A stretch of DNA of 64,000 bases, from the NCBI RefSeq assembly GCF_964340395.1, contig NC_135566.1, forward strand, positions 11,224,501-11,288,500. The letters are read 5' to 3'. Source of the DNA: Glandiceps talaboti. Lineage: Eukaryota > Hemichordata > Enteropneusta > Spengelidae. A program made the translations under genes and the position numbers. Under the pieces are notes generated by a model. It saw only the letters and a program-made list of their open reading frames with translations, did no database searches and was not told the DNA's origin. Numbering within the stretch: position 1 is the first letter of the stretch; every line of letters starts with the position of its first letter. Positions 32,961 through 48,035 of the stretch are shown piece after piece.

Positions 32961-32996
32961 TACATACCTACATACATACATACACATACATACACA

Positions 32997-33029
<33 letters not shown>

Positions 33030-33139
33030 GCATACATACATACATACATACATACATACATACATACATACATACATACATACATACATACATACATACA
33101 TACATACATACATACATACAAATGTACACACATACACAC

Positions 33140-33175
<36 letters not shown>
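32927..33175 (+). repeat. (CATA)n and (GACA)n microsatellites
   Basis: Roughly 190 bp of CATA units with CA interruptions, then (CA)n and about nine GACA units (33140-33175). Degenerate GACA-like sequence trails to about 33440. Confidence 0.95.
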
Positions 33176-33176
<1 letters not shown>

Positions 33177-33444
33177 AAGACAAAAAAGCAGAAAGACAAA
33201 AAGTAGGCACTCACAAACACAAAGATAGATAGCCATGTAGACATACAGACAGACAAATAGATATTCAGTCAGACACATGCTAAAGATAGACACACATACT
33301 TTAATAATAGCAAGGCATATAGTACCAGGTAGATAGACACTCAGACAGCAAAAATAGACACAGACAGGCATATATACATGTAAATAGACAGGCAGAAAAG
33401 ACATACAGTGGAGGTAATAGGTAGTCTATACATACAGACAGACA

Positions 33445-36400
33445 GTGTGAAATACATACCGGAAAGTATCAGTGATATGAAAAGGGACGTACTGCACAGT
33501 TTCCAAAGGGTTTATTTCACCCAATAGTCTTCCATTCGTTGTACTCTGCTGGTCATGTGATATGTCATATTTGTTACAGCACCTTATACAAAACTCTTTA
33601 CAGCACAAGATAGTTGAAAAGAATAGGATAGGTATTTGTCACAGAATGTTAGCCATACCTAAGAGGATAAACTTTTTTTCTAAAAAACAAAATTGCCAAT
33701 TTTTTTTTTTTTTTTTTTTTTGAAATGGTGCGAGTTGAAAGACATTTGTATTTAATCTTTACATAATATATGCATACAAAATGCCCTCACATATAGTATA
33801 TAATATGCAGAAAGGAAACAATCTTAATTACGCACATGAAGAAAACATTCTTATATGGAAATAACATAGCTAATAGAGATATACAAATATAGAAATGAAA
33901 TATATGTATGTATATAAAAACTGAAGACACATTTACCTATGCGATATATATATAGAAAATTCTGCATGTTTTGTGCCACCTCTAGTATGGTATATTACTG
34001 TACAGAAATATGGTGTGTAGTGAGGAATTTGAAGAAAGTTAAAGTTCAATAATATCCATGCTAAGAGTAAAGTAAGAATATCTAGAAAGCATGTATTGAT
34101 ATTGAAGATTTGTTCCCGATCGGTATAATTCTTGTAAAGTGTAAATTTACAGGTACATGTATAGGATGATGGATGTCGTGCCTACTAAAATAAATTCACC
34201 TGACTTGAAACAACCTAGATTTGGGGTTCCTACTGTTCCAATGCATTGAACATTTCCTGGCGGACGACATGAACATCTACAGTCTCAGGTATCACGCTGT
34301 CTTGATTCAGAGCTCCTACTGTCGGTCACAGGTCAAAGGTCAAATATACATGTATAGGTGAAGAGGGATGCAAACGAATTCATAGTAGGCTGTTTTTTTT
34401 TTAAATCAAACTTTTCAAAAAATGGAATAAAAAGTGACCGAGGAAAAAATCTATGCGTGCAGAAATCGCAGGACGCAAGAATAGAGAAATAGAGACCCTA
34501 ATGATGTAGCTTATTTAGGAGTGAATATTTGTGAATTAATTATACAGAAAAAGTTTAACGTTGAGATTGGCGTAGAAGGTGACAAAATATATGAGATGAA
34601 GTAAAAGAATTGCCCAGTGGAGTGAATAATTGGTGTTCGCTGTATGCTCAAGCAAACTCATGAATTTTTAGTACCGTCGTCTTCAGTTGAGAGATGTTGG
34701 ATCATCTCTCATGAAAAATAAGTCATTTGTGTAAATTGCGTCTTTGTTGGTCCAAGTATAGACTTTCTTTTCTTATCCTTGACCCGAATACAACTGGTAA
34801 AGTATAAGTTGACTTATCTAAGACTAAGTAGTCTAATAATATTGTATATTGTTTGCTTAGTTTAGTGAGATGGGGAACTGGTCAAGTGGACACAAAAGAT
34901 TCTGTTTACAGCATAACATCATATGCCTGTTGTGTGTGAGATTGTTGAAAAGTCAGTTTGTGAACTGGAAGCTGAGGAGTTCTGTATTTCACAGGCCAAC
35001 TCTTTACTATTGAGATGTTGTGCTCTGACTTGGTATATCTGTCATTATTTTAGAAGGGTAACCGTTATTTGAAAAAAAAAAACCTGAGTAATTGTGAAGC
35101 GTTTTCTTCATATTGCAGCCATATTGTTGAATGCACGTTGGCGCAGATGTGTCAGTGCAAACACAATGCAGATAGCACATTACGTTTTACCTCAACAATA
35201 TAGCAATAGAGCTGTAGCATATTGTTGGAAAAACGTTGTGTTGCCACCACCTTTGTGTGGCTGTTTACAACAGACAAATGCCTGCAAGCTATGTTGAAAT
35301 ACAGCCGTGGTTTTTTCAGGGGAGTACAAAAGGCCGTCTGAGCAGTGCACGGATGTTTCATGGCTTATAGCTACAATTTGCAAACAAGGATTTGTGCATT
35401 ATTTCCACAAATCTCCCCATTTTCAGAAATAATGGAATGAGATGTGTGCGTGAAAGGAAAATTGAAAACAAATCAAACATGCCCACCCTCTTGATTTACT
35501 GAATGTACACAAACTGAGGAAATGAATATTTGATACATATTGGCAAAGAAAGTCAGTCATACCAATACCATAATGGCGCTTGCTGGGGAGGCAAAAATTA
35601 GTCACGAAGTTTGAAGATTTGTGGGTCTCTGTCTTAGGAAATGTTATACATACTAATTTAAGAATAAAGACCTCATCTGACCCAAAACAAATGTATCATA
35701 AAAATCCAAGACCAAATTTTTCAGATATGAGATGAAATCTTGCCTCTAACGGAAGATGAAATTTGCTGATGTTTCTGTCTTTGTGAAATCTTGATTTAGA
35801 TATATTTGAAAAAAATTTGGTGTCGTTGTATATGTACTTGTGCATTTGATTAGTTTCTATATTTCTGAAGAAATTCTGTTGAAATTGAGAACATGACACG
35901 ACGTTTATAATTATGAAGTAAAATAACAGACCAGCAAATTTATAAAACTTACATTAGATTGTCTTTTGTTTTTTATGAAGATGACAATTTTTGCAATGTA
36001 ATTCCTCATCATTGAAATGGTGATTTGGGGTTTACCACTACAGGAAATATTTATGAATACAAGTATTTTTTAGGTATGTACACACTGTAGGATTACCATT
36101 CTAGTGTATAAAAGATGAAAAAAACAAGCAAACATGAAAATGTACAGAAAAGACCAAAACCGGGTAGAGCAGTGTAATGAAAGATGATACATCGCTCCCC
36201 CCTTTCACATTTAACATATTTACCTAGAGGGGATTATGATACATTGACGGTTTCATTTTACCATTACCATTATTTACTTACTGTATTAACAGATCACTTT
36301 CCCCGCCAAAATTTGATTGTCAAAATTTCTTTATTTTTTGTCAAATTTTTTGTATATTTATTTTTTATTTTAGATGAAACTCAGAAACACAACTCTTCAC

Positions 36401-38240
36401 AAGATGATATAAAAAATTTTGCCACAAATTTGATCAATTTTATGAAAAATTGCTATTTTTTGTAAAAATCTGCCAATTAAAAAATCATTCAAACTGACCT
36501 ACCCAGTGTTATGAACAGTTTAACAGTTCATTGGAAATAATCATGAAAGAGTAGCAAGTTTTCCAAAGTTATATTTGTCAAGATAGAAAAATAGGAAAAG
36601 CAGACAGTTATAGTTTTGACTATCTGCAGGAGAATCTCATGAAATGACTACTGCAAAATGTAGAAAATTTTAGTCTTGGCATTTGATATCCGTCATTTAC
36701 CATTTCCTATCCAGTACCCATACAAGTTTCATCTCCATCTACTTTTATTCCCATGGCATTTACTCTTTTTTTTTTGTGGACAACTATTTTATGATGATGT
36801 ACAAAGCTAAGTAGATGCAAATGGAGACAGAAATATCCAAATGTATATTACTCCCCAAATTCTCCAAAACGATCGAAAATATTGTAGTCTGTCATACTTC
36901 CTTCCATTTTGAATACCAATTTAATTGATCATGAATCAAAGATTTAAAAAAAATGCAGACATTTTTAGTGATGTAGATTTTTTGATGCAGATTTCCAGGA
37001 GAGAATCTGATTTTCCCCCCCAGTTTTCTAGGTATGCCATTGGAAAGCAGTAATCGATAAAGCATTGTTTGCCTAAAGGGACCATTTCGTACATCTGCAA
37101 TAAAATCCATTGAGTATCCACCTTCCCTTTCTGTTATCTGAATAGAAAGGCAATATTTTGAGAAAGAGGTACGTAGGTGGTGGGATACGACAACAAAAAG
37201 GTGGAGACACTCAGGAGATCGAACAAAAAAGGCTGACATATCTAATCAATAGCTTCAATTAAGAGGGTGACTAGAGGCAGGTAGTGAAGGAAATGGTTGA
37301 CGAGTTAGGTACTTCCTTTCATTTATCACTACACAATGAATGCCTTCAGTTACAACATTCCTACCACAGTGTTAGATATTTATTGTTTGACGATGTTGTC
37401 AAATAATTTCCATATTCGTTTGCTTATTTTGATACAAAGTTAGTCTCTAAGAATAATTTGAACACCCTGGACCAAAATCGGCCAAATTTTTTTTTCGCAA
37501 AAGTTGTAAATTTGTAGTTAAATTCATAAAAAAATATTAGACTCTAACATTTTGACAACACAGCAAAATATATACAGTGGTACATGTAGTTGTTTACTTG
37601 TGTAAAGTAAACGAAAAAGAGATTAATTTTCCAGAAATTTTTTTAACAAACAAAATGACTATGATATATATTTGATGAGTTTGTCATTGACAGGAAAACA
37701 GATTTTAGAATGAAAATCTACATTTCATGCCGAAAGATGAGAAGTGAATTTTGACAAATTGGTGCTAAGTTAGCCACATACACAGTAAATAGAATTGTGA
37801 AAAGAAGTGATTTATATTATTTTAGTAGAAATAATCATGATTTACACCATTGGCATGATAAATTGAGCTTTTTGTTTAAGGCATTTCTTTGTGAATTACT
37901 TAGGAGGTGTAAAGGTGCACCCACAAATTATGACAAATTATTCCGGATACCATTAGAAACCACAGATGTTTGTATAACTTTGCCAAACACATACCCACTG
38001 GAAATTCGAAAAAAATGAGAAGAAATTAAAAAAAGAGTGGTGAAAATAGATCCACCAGAGTTTTCTATATATGTATCTTTCTCTCTTTTAATAGGTTACT
38101 GTATGGTACAGCCCCAGTAGCTTTTCACTATTTTTGGCTATTTTTATCATGTCAGCGAATATACCAAGCTGATGCTAGAACTAAGCAATGATCTTATTCA
38201 TGTGTTTTTTCGTGGGAAAAACGGTCTGTTATACTGAGGA
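33445..38240. other. Intron segment, nothing identified
   Basis: AT-rich. Poly-T at 33700-33721. No exon with a recognisable product; the open frames around 35.1 kb, 36.2 kb, 37.0 kb and 37.8 kb resemble no family and lack supporting splice sites. Confidence 0.5.
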
Positions 38241-38249
38241 GGTGTTATC

Positions 38250-38660
38250 GTTGAATACATAGTCTTCCATATTCTGAACTGAAGCAGTAAAAAATGCATA
38301 AAAATATTAATCACTAAAAGATAAGCTAATCTAAAACATAGTTTTCTGTATAATCTGAACTAAAGAAATCAAACATTTAAAAATGGAAACAATTTGTTAC
38401 AAGAATTAGATGGTGAAAATTAAATATACATGTATTGTCATTCATATTCTGAATTGGAGCGGTCAAAATTATGAATAAAAAACTTATGAGACAAAAATCA
38501 AAAACTGACATAAAAAATGTCAAATGAAAAAAAAATGTTCCAAGATGATGAAAATGAAATATAATGTCATCCATTTTCTGAACTGGAGCAGTCAAAAATG
38601 TTAATAACAAAAAACAAACAAACAAGAATATCAAATACTTCATCATCCATACGTACAATT
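38250..38660 (+). repeat. Degenerate ~100-bp tandem repeat
   Basis: CATATTCTGAACTGAAGCAG then TAAAAAATG recurs in diverged form near 38345, 38443 and 38571 (core TTCTGAAYTGGAGCRGTCAA). About four units. Confidence 0.7.
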
Positions 38661-40400
38661 CAGCTGCAGTTGTCAGAAATGATAAAATATGAGATAAAAA
38701 TATTAGGCTTTATAGGATAACCAGACAGTGGATTTGTGTCTTAACCTTTGGTATCTCTTAACGTGTATTAATTATATTGTTAATTGCACAGAACAGATGT
38801 GATAATTACTTATCCGAAGAACAACTGAGTATAGCTGGTACAAAAAGAAAATACCCGTCCTCGTACTATAATTATATCACATTATGAATTTAAATAGTTA
38901 TATCAGATTCTCCAAATTGTGCCATAGTTTGGCAAAGACAAATAGTTTTTTACATCGTATAAAAAACGCTGTTCACGTAATTGATCTGGGAATTTGTATG
39001 AATGGGAGAAAAAATAGTGTATGTTGATTAGTTTGGCAATGTTACAAGTTTGGCAGGGAAGTATAAATAGGGTAAAGTGAAGGGTCTTGGAGATGTACTT
39101 CTTTTGCTGTGTGGTTCATACTCTCAATTCATTAGAAATTCTAGAGAAAGTAGAAAAAGGCAAGTGATCTGGCTAATTCCATCCTAATCAAAGGTACCCA
39201 TCAATTCCTGTATTGAAAATCTCTGAGCTGACTTTTTGTAAAGTGAAATTGAGTCTCTCCCATACTTGTCCAATTACATATAAGTATGCAGAAAATGAAT
39301 TACTCCGGCTTGTTCTATTTATCCGTACTAGATGAAAACCATTCATACACTGACGATATCGTGGCCTTAGGAATTAGAGTTATTAAAAATGGGTCGCGCG
39401 AAAATTCATATTGATGAGTTTGTTGATGTGTATATACATGCGTTTGTGTTCACCAGCAGTTTTATAGATGCACTCCCTGAATATTTCAGAACTGTGGGTT
39501 TTCACTCTAATGTACGAACATTTTTGCAGTGTCCGGGATGAATATTAAAAAGGTCACCAGTTCTAAGAAGTTAGCTTCCGGGCATAACTTAGAAATTCAT
39601 AACTAGTAGATTCTACCATATATGTATATATGTTCGTACTCTTACTTTCGATCAAACTGTATCCATCGAACACAAGTCTGAGCCACGCTTTCTACTTTTT
39701 ATGTAGTGTCGTCAATGATTTCTGCAATAAATTAGTACAAAAAATGGCTTGCCCTTTGGTGCCATCAGTGATTGCGCATTCATAAAGTTATTCTTTCAGT
39801 AGAAATCTTAATTCATCCCTCAGAGAGTACTATGTACATACATTAAGTTATTTAGGAAATTGCATACAACTTTGCATGTTGCGTCTAGTAGAGATGGAGA
39901 CATACCAATATTTGATGGGATGATAACTGACATATTATGCATGGATATCCCTCCAAGTACAAATCAGGTTTCCGGGAATGTTGTATGTTAATCTGCATAA
40001 AGTGATTGGGAAGAGAATCTTACAGGAAAAATGATGATATTCCAATTGTCTGATATTGCTCATAATAGGGATCAATACAGAAATGTTGACACAAAATAAA
40101 GTTGTGCCCAAAAAAAGAAAAGTTTTAATCTCTGAAACGGGAAAGTTCAGAAACTGAAAGATAGCATACCCTGTGTGTGTAGATGATTAGTAATATAGTA
40201 TTAAGTTATTCCTACAATCTCAAAATTTTGTATAAAAAATCAAGTCTTGCACTGAAATATAGTATATTTTACAACAGAAAATTCATAATCCTCTGCAACC
40301 CCTCTAATTTGGAAACATAAACTAACAAAAAAAAAGAAGAGTTTTGTTGAAAATATTGGATGTTACGGTAGTAGAGTTGTTTGAGAGTACAGTAGTACCA
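38661..40400. other. Intron segment, nothing firm
   Basis: AT-rich unique sequence. TATAAATAGGG at about 39062 looks like a TATA box but nothing downstream supports a transcript. Confidence 0.4.
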
Positions 40401-40479
40401 AGTGGTATATATATATATATCTATAGTACAGGTAATTGTCATTCAACGGATGTCGTCCAATGAGCATTTGATATACATA

Positions 40480-40720
40480 ACACTGTATCATTTTGCAGTG
40501 ATGTCTGACTTGCAGAGATGCCACGGACATGATAAAAACCAAGAGCCAGACAATTCCCCATTTGTTTCTGTCTGTATTCCCCGTCTGTCTATACCCATGA
40601 CAAGTTTCACCAAATTTGGTGCATGAGGTATCGGGCAATCTACCAGAAATATCAAGAATGTAAATTGTGATTGATAACATGGCCACACCCACAATAAAAC
40701 CCCTGGTTGTATGTCTTTAT
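40480..40720 (+). other. Possible old transposable-element fragment
   Basis: GACAAGTTTCACCAAATTTG then GTGCATGAGGTATCGGG is of a kind common in degenerate interspersed repeats of invertebrates. No other copy is in this window, so this is a guess. Confidence 0.25.
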
Positions 40721-40857
40721 TACTCAAAATGAGTTGTTTTATACCAGTACAGTAGTACCCAGTACTGCAGTCTTACACAGAGTGTTACATGTACATATAA
40801 TGACATAGCCTCATATCTCACACCTCATATCATCTCTAATATACAAATGCTATGTAT

Positions 40858-41385
40858 TTCTCCCCAACCAGCAAATGTGCTGAATTTGTTTCCATATTTT
40901 TACCAATATCTTTAATTTCTCCATCTTCCAACCAATAAACTAAATTTGCCGTATCTTCCAACCAAAGTATTTTATTTTCCCATATTCCAACCAATAAACT
41001 AGATTTGCCGTATCTTCCAACCAATGTATTTAATTTTCCCATATTCCAACCAATAAACTAGATTTGCCGTATCTTCCAACCAATGTATTTAATTTTCCCA
41101 TCTTCCATCTGATCAACTAAATTTGCCGTATCTTCCAACCAATATTCTTAATTTTCCCATCTGCCAACCAATAGTCCAAATTTGATCTATCTTCCAACCA
41201 ATGTATTTAATTTTCCCATCTTCTATCCCGATAAACTTAATTAGCCCCATCTTCCAACCGATATATTTAATTTTCCCATCTTCCAACCGATAGACTAAAT
41301 TTGCCTTATCTTCCAACCGATGTATTTAATTACCCTATCTTCCAACCAGTCTGCTGAATTCCCCCAGCTTCCAACCAATGAAAAC
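40858..41385 (+). repeat. 59-bp minisatellite with CCAAT in each half-unit
   Basis: About eight units of 59 bp, each made of two ~30-bp halves that share TTCCAACCAAT. Consecutive units around 40980-41100 are nearly identical; the ends are more diverged. Frames on the minus strand encoding repeated LVGRYGK/WLEDGKIKYIG are by-products. Confidence 0.9.
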
Positions 41386-42110
41386 CAAAGTATGAAATAT
41401 TAAAAGAGAGTAGAAGATAATGTAGATGTTCTAACGTGTAGTTCTATGATTCTAACATGATAATTTAGACTTGCCATGTTTTGACTTTGCTTGTTTAAAT
41501 CATATGTTTTTTTCAGGTCATATAGATTATTAGGTACTTGCACCAAGAGGCGTGATAGATGTATAGATAACTACACATCACAACACTGCCACATTTACCG
41601 CCAGTCAATGTCAATCTTCTATCCACTGCGATACATATCTGTCAACAGTTCAACAATATTTTCACAAATTCTGATAAAAAAAAAATTCGATATTAAATTC
41701 AGTTGTTTTGGGAGAAATATATGTATTTGGTATCAATTGTTTCTGGATAATTAGAAATTTTGAAGTTAGTTCGTTAAAATTAGGCACATGCGCACAAATA
41801 TGCAGACATGCAAAACAATACGACGTTACTACAAACCACCTATCTGATATGATGCTGCTATAAGCCATGGCCATAAATTCCCTAAATCTGATATGCATGG
41901 CTGTTAGGAAGACAACAATATCCTGAAACTATTAGGGAACGAGATGAAAAGGTATAGTGGAGACTAATCAAGGCAGAAAGGTGATCAATGACCATTTTAC
42001 AAAGTCTGACAGCGTACTCCCCAGGGTGGTATATTTTGCTATGAAATTGTCTTCTTGCCACTCCTACATTAGCGTGTGAAATATTCCACTGTAGTTGGTC
42101 CAATAACCCC
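41386..42110. other. Intron segment, nothing identified
   Basis: Unique AT-rich sequence without recognisable exon. Confidence 0.5.
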
Positions 42111-42112
42111 AT

Positions 42113-44635
<2,523 letters not shown>

Positions 44636-44639
44636 TTTA

Positions 44640-45080
44640 GCTAAAACTAAAATCAAAATTCAAATCTTTCTAAAGAATGTTGGAATTGTGAATTTATATT
44701 TAGTGTTTCAGCAGAATTTAGTATTTAAAAAATCAACTTATTCCAATGAAAGTTGGGACTGTGAATTCTGGTTTAGTTTTCAGCTGATTTTAAAACAGGA
44801 AAGCAATTATTAAGTAAAAAATCAACTTATTCCAATGAAAGTTGGGACTGTGAATTCTGGTTTAGTTTTCAGCTGATTTTAAAACAGGAAAGCAATTATT
44901 AAGTAAAAAATCAACTTATTCCAACGAAAGTTGGGACTGTGAATTCTGGTTTAGTTTTCAACTGAATTTACATGTAAAAAAAAATATAATTTAAGATTAA
45001 AAACAGCTTATTCCAATGAATGTTGGGACTGTGAATTCTGGTTTAGTTTTCAGCTGAATTAAAATTAGAATTTAATATAA
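44640..45080 (+). repeat. 89-bp minisatellite, about 5 units
   Basis: Units share CTTATTCCAATGAAAGTTGG then GACTGTGAATTCTGGTTTAG. The starts at 44733, 44822 and 44911 are exactly 89 bp apart and the first two units are essentially identical; outer units are diverged. Confidence 0.9.
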
Positions 45081-47100
45081 TTTCAAGTATTTACAGAGAA
45101 TGCATCATACAAAATATTTATTTTTGTGATGATTTTGTGTGAATAAATGTCAAAAGTTCCATATGCAGCCAAGTACAAGTACTTTGTTATTACATTCTTT
45201 ACTATTTTGCCATTGTTATGGTAATCGGGATGTATGAATGACATTATAGATCTTATCACTAGGCGACTAAATTAAACTTTGACAAGACTCGGTATCACAC
45301 AAGTGTTTTATTGCTGAATCCAAAAAAAAAAGTATTCAATGATATTATGTCGTGTGTATGTAAACGTAAAGTTTCTGTAGAAGAAAATGTCAGGCGATTA
45401 TTGTATGGTCTTACTTGTGAAGCCCTTGTATGATCACTACTAGTAATTCTAATGATGCTACTAATGATTCATATACTAAAAATATCTTTTGATGACAATA
45501 TATAACTTGCAGGCCAAATTTATCATTTCATACTTCACATATTTCGGCCATTTCATCGACTGTGTTGTTTTATTGCGAGTAAACAAGATGATGGTGAACT
45601 CTATATAGAATGACCCTATACACCGTTTTGGTATGAGATGAAAAATGATCCGAGTTCCTTTTTTTTTGTATGTTTTATCACGGATTGCCTACTTACAAAA
45701 AAGGGTTCATTAAATTACCAGACACAAAATGTACCAGATTTCCCCTTCTTTTTGACCAGACAGCTTCAGCTACGTCTAACTTTTAAAAAAAAAGTGAAAT
45801 AAATTCTTTTTTTGTGTGTGTATGTGCTGGAATACATCACATTGTCTAATTAACATCCAAAATAATTAACATTGTTACACACTTTCATTCTATAATTTGA
45901 TCATTTTATGAATACTGTTTGGACTAATTTGAATATACATTATTGTTATGCAAATGAGTAATGATATGTTCGACTTTGAAAACCATGAACTTGACTTGAG
46001 GTTCAATATGTCGCTGTAAATATTTCCTTTCTTTTGTGTGTAGCTAGTTCACGGTTGACATGGGACTGCGCAGAATGCAATTACTATTACGAACTCCTAG
46101 CTCTATGTCATCCTTATATGTATTATAGGGTTTACAGGTCAATTTGCTAAATCAGCTTTATAGTGGAGAAACAACTAAGCCTCTGAATAAGATTTCTCAT
46201 TTCGATAATCAGTGATTTTTTTTTGCAAGTATAAAAGTATAAATCGTAAATCCCCCCCTAAAATGAACAAATCTTCGTTTCAAGAGTAGTATGTAATCTT
46301 GAAATATGAGTGGGTAAGATTGCAATGCAAATGTGAAGTATCAGGAATGGATTCATCACAACGTAAATGTTGTTGTTTTAATGTTAGACAATATGTTTTA
46401 ATGTTAGACGGTATTACAGTATTATGTGGCTCGATTTATATTGTACATGCAGATCCTACAACTTCTGTTGGTTTTGATTTCCTGAAGTCGTTAAAAAAAT
46501 CAACAATTTAAACACACATAGTCGCCAGGATCGGTACTCTCAATATTATTGCCAATGACTGTTTACAGTGTATGTTGTAGTGAAGTGTGCAAACCGTCAT
46601 CAATTTTTAGTCATTCATTTTCAGAAATATTAGTATTCCAGGCAAAAACTCTCTACTCAATAAAAAGCATGGAAAGATACCATAAAAGTCAAAATTGTCA
46701 TTTTCTAGCAATTGCTCATGAAATCATTTTCGTTCAATTGCATGTATACAAAACGAGATATCTTTGTCACTTTGCCTGCCTGGTCAGACATGATCCCTTG
46801 AATGACTAGGATGTTCTCCTTAATTTCAGCTCTGTCATTTATCAGTGTTATTCCAAAATTTGCAAATTTCAACTTTTACTGCATGAGAATTACCATTTGT
46901 GTATTAATCTCTCGTTGCCGCGCACAGGCTCGATTAGTGATCTCACATTTTAAATGGGGTTGTGTGGCTTCTAAAATCCCAGAAAATGGCATACCAGTCT
47001 CTCAGGACTGGATTTTTTATTACTTAATCAATCGAAAATAGGCCAATTTGAATTTTCATTAGTTACAGGTTTATATTGTGGTGTATGAAGTAATTTGTGT
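45081..47100. other. Intron segment, nothing identified
   Basis: AT-rich unique sequence. Open frames at 46.3-47.0 kb have no family resemblance. Confidence 0.5.
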
Positions 47101-47114
47101 GCGAGGACAACTTC

Positions 47115-47285
47115 CATTTTTTTTGAGGGGGGAGGAGTGAAACCATAGCAGTAATTGTCAGAAATAGATGGATGATTTTCAAATCATCCAAAATGATACT
47201 TTTGTGGGGGTTGGGTGGGAATGAAACCTTACCAATGATGAGTGTCAGAAATAGATAGGTGATTTTGAAACCATCCAAAATGATA
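47115..47285 (+). repeat. Two-unit ~90-bp duplication
   Basis: GTCAGAAATAGATRGRTGAT then TTTSAAAYCATCCAAAATGATA occurs twice, each time after a G-rich segment and a TGAAACC motif. Confidence 0.75.
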
Positions 47286-47764
47286 TTTGGAATGTCATTT
47301 GCACATGCAGCAATCTATTGGGTTATGTGTTATTCACGTGTGGTGAGATGTGTAATAACCATCGCACAAAGAGAATGAAACGTCTCAATTTGTTAAACAG
47401 ACAGGTATGGTGTCTTCATTTTCACATTTGGTGTTGGAGTCAACCAGAGAAGCACTGGTTTGCAGCTTAGACTTGAAATGGAGTCAGTAACAAAATAACA
47501 ATACCGTACCTACATAAGCTGTATTCATACCATTTATATTTTTGGCCCTTTTTGACTATTTTGTGTGAAAACATTAAACCAGCCAAGAAAGTGAACTCAT
47601 TAGATGTGTATTCATTGGTATGGTGACTCATTTTATTCTGCTGAGAACATATTAGGTTTTAATTAACCCAGCTTCATTTCTCACTATTTGAGGGAACATA
47701 GCTACATTATCAATTTCTTGATTTGTAGTACAAATGACAAAGCCAGTCATGCATATAGATGATC

Positions 47765-47770
47765 TCTGAG

Positions 47771-47804
<34 letters not shown>

Positions 47805-47808
47805 TCTA

Positions 47809-47854
<46 letters not shown>

Positions 47855-48035
47855 CATTCGTCCATCTGTCTGTCTATCTGTCTGTCTGTCTGTCTGTCTA
47901 TCTGTCTCTGTCTGTCCCTCTGTCTATGTCTGTCTTTCGACATGTCATCACATCAGTGCACATTTTTGCACTGATGTGACGATGTCTGTCTGTGTGTCTG
48001 TCTATCTGTCCGTCTGTCTGTCTGTTTGTCAGTCA
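47765..48035 (+). repeat. (TCTG)n/(TATC)n compound microsatellite
   Basis: TCTG and TATC units with interruptions. A short inverted pair, CATCACATCAGTGCA / TGCACTGATGTGACGATG (about 47946-47983), sits in the middle. Confidence 0.93.

Noticed and set aside
32690-33404. Several long His/Thr/Ile and Cys/Val/Met frames up to 180 codons
   Set aside because: Products of (CATA)n and (GACA)n repeats in all frames.
39062-39072. TATAAATAGGG as promoter of an intronic gene
   Set aside because: No exon or ORF with any support follows within several kilobases.
40836-41316. Minus-strand repeat proteins with LVGRYGK and WLEDGK motifs
   Set aside because: Accidental frames in a 59-bp minisatellite; frames break as units drift.
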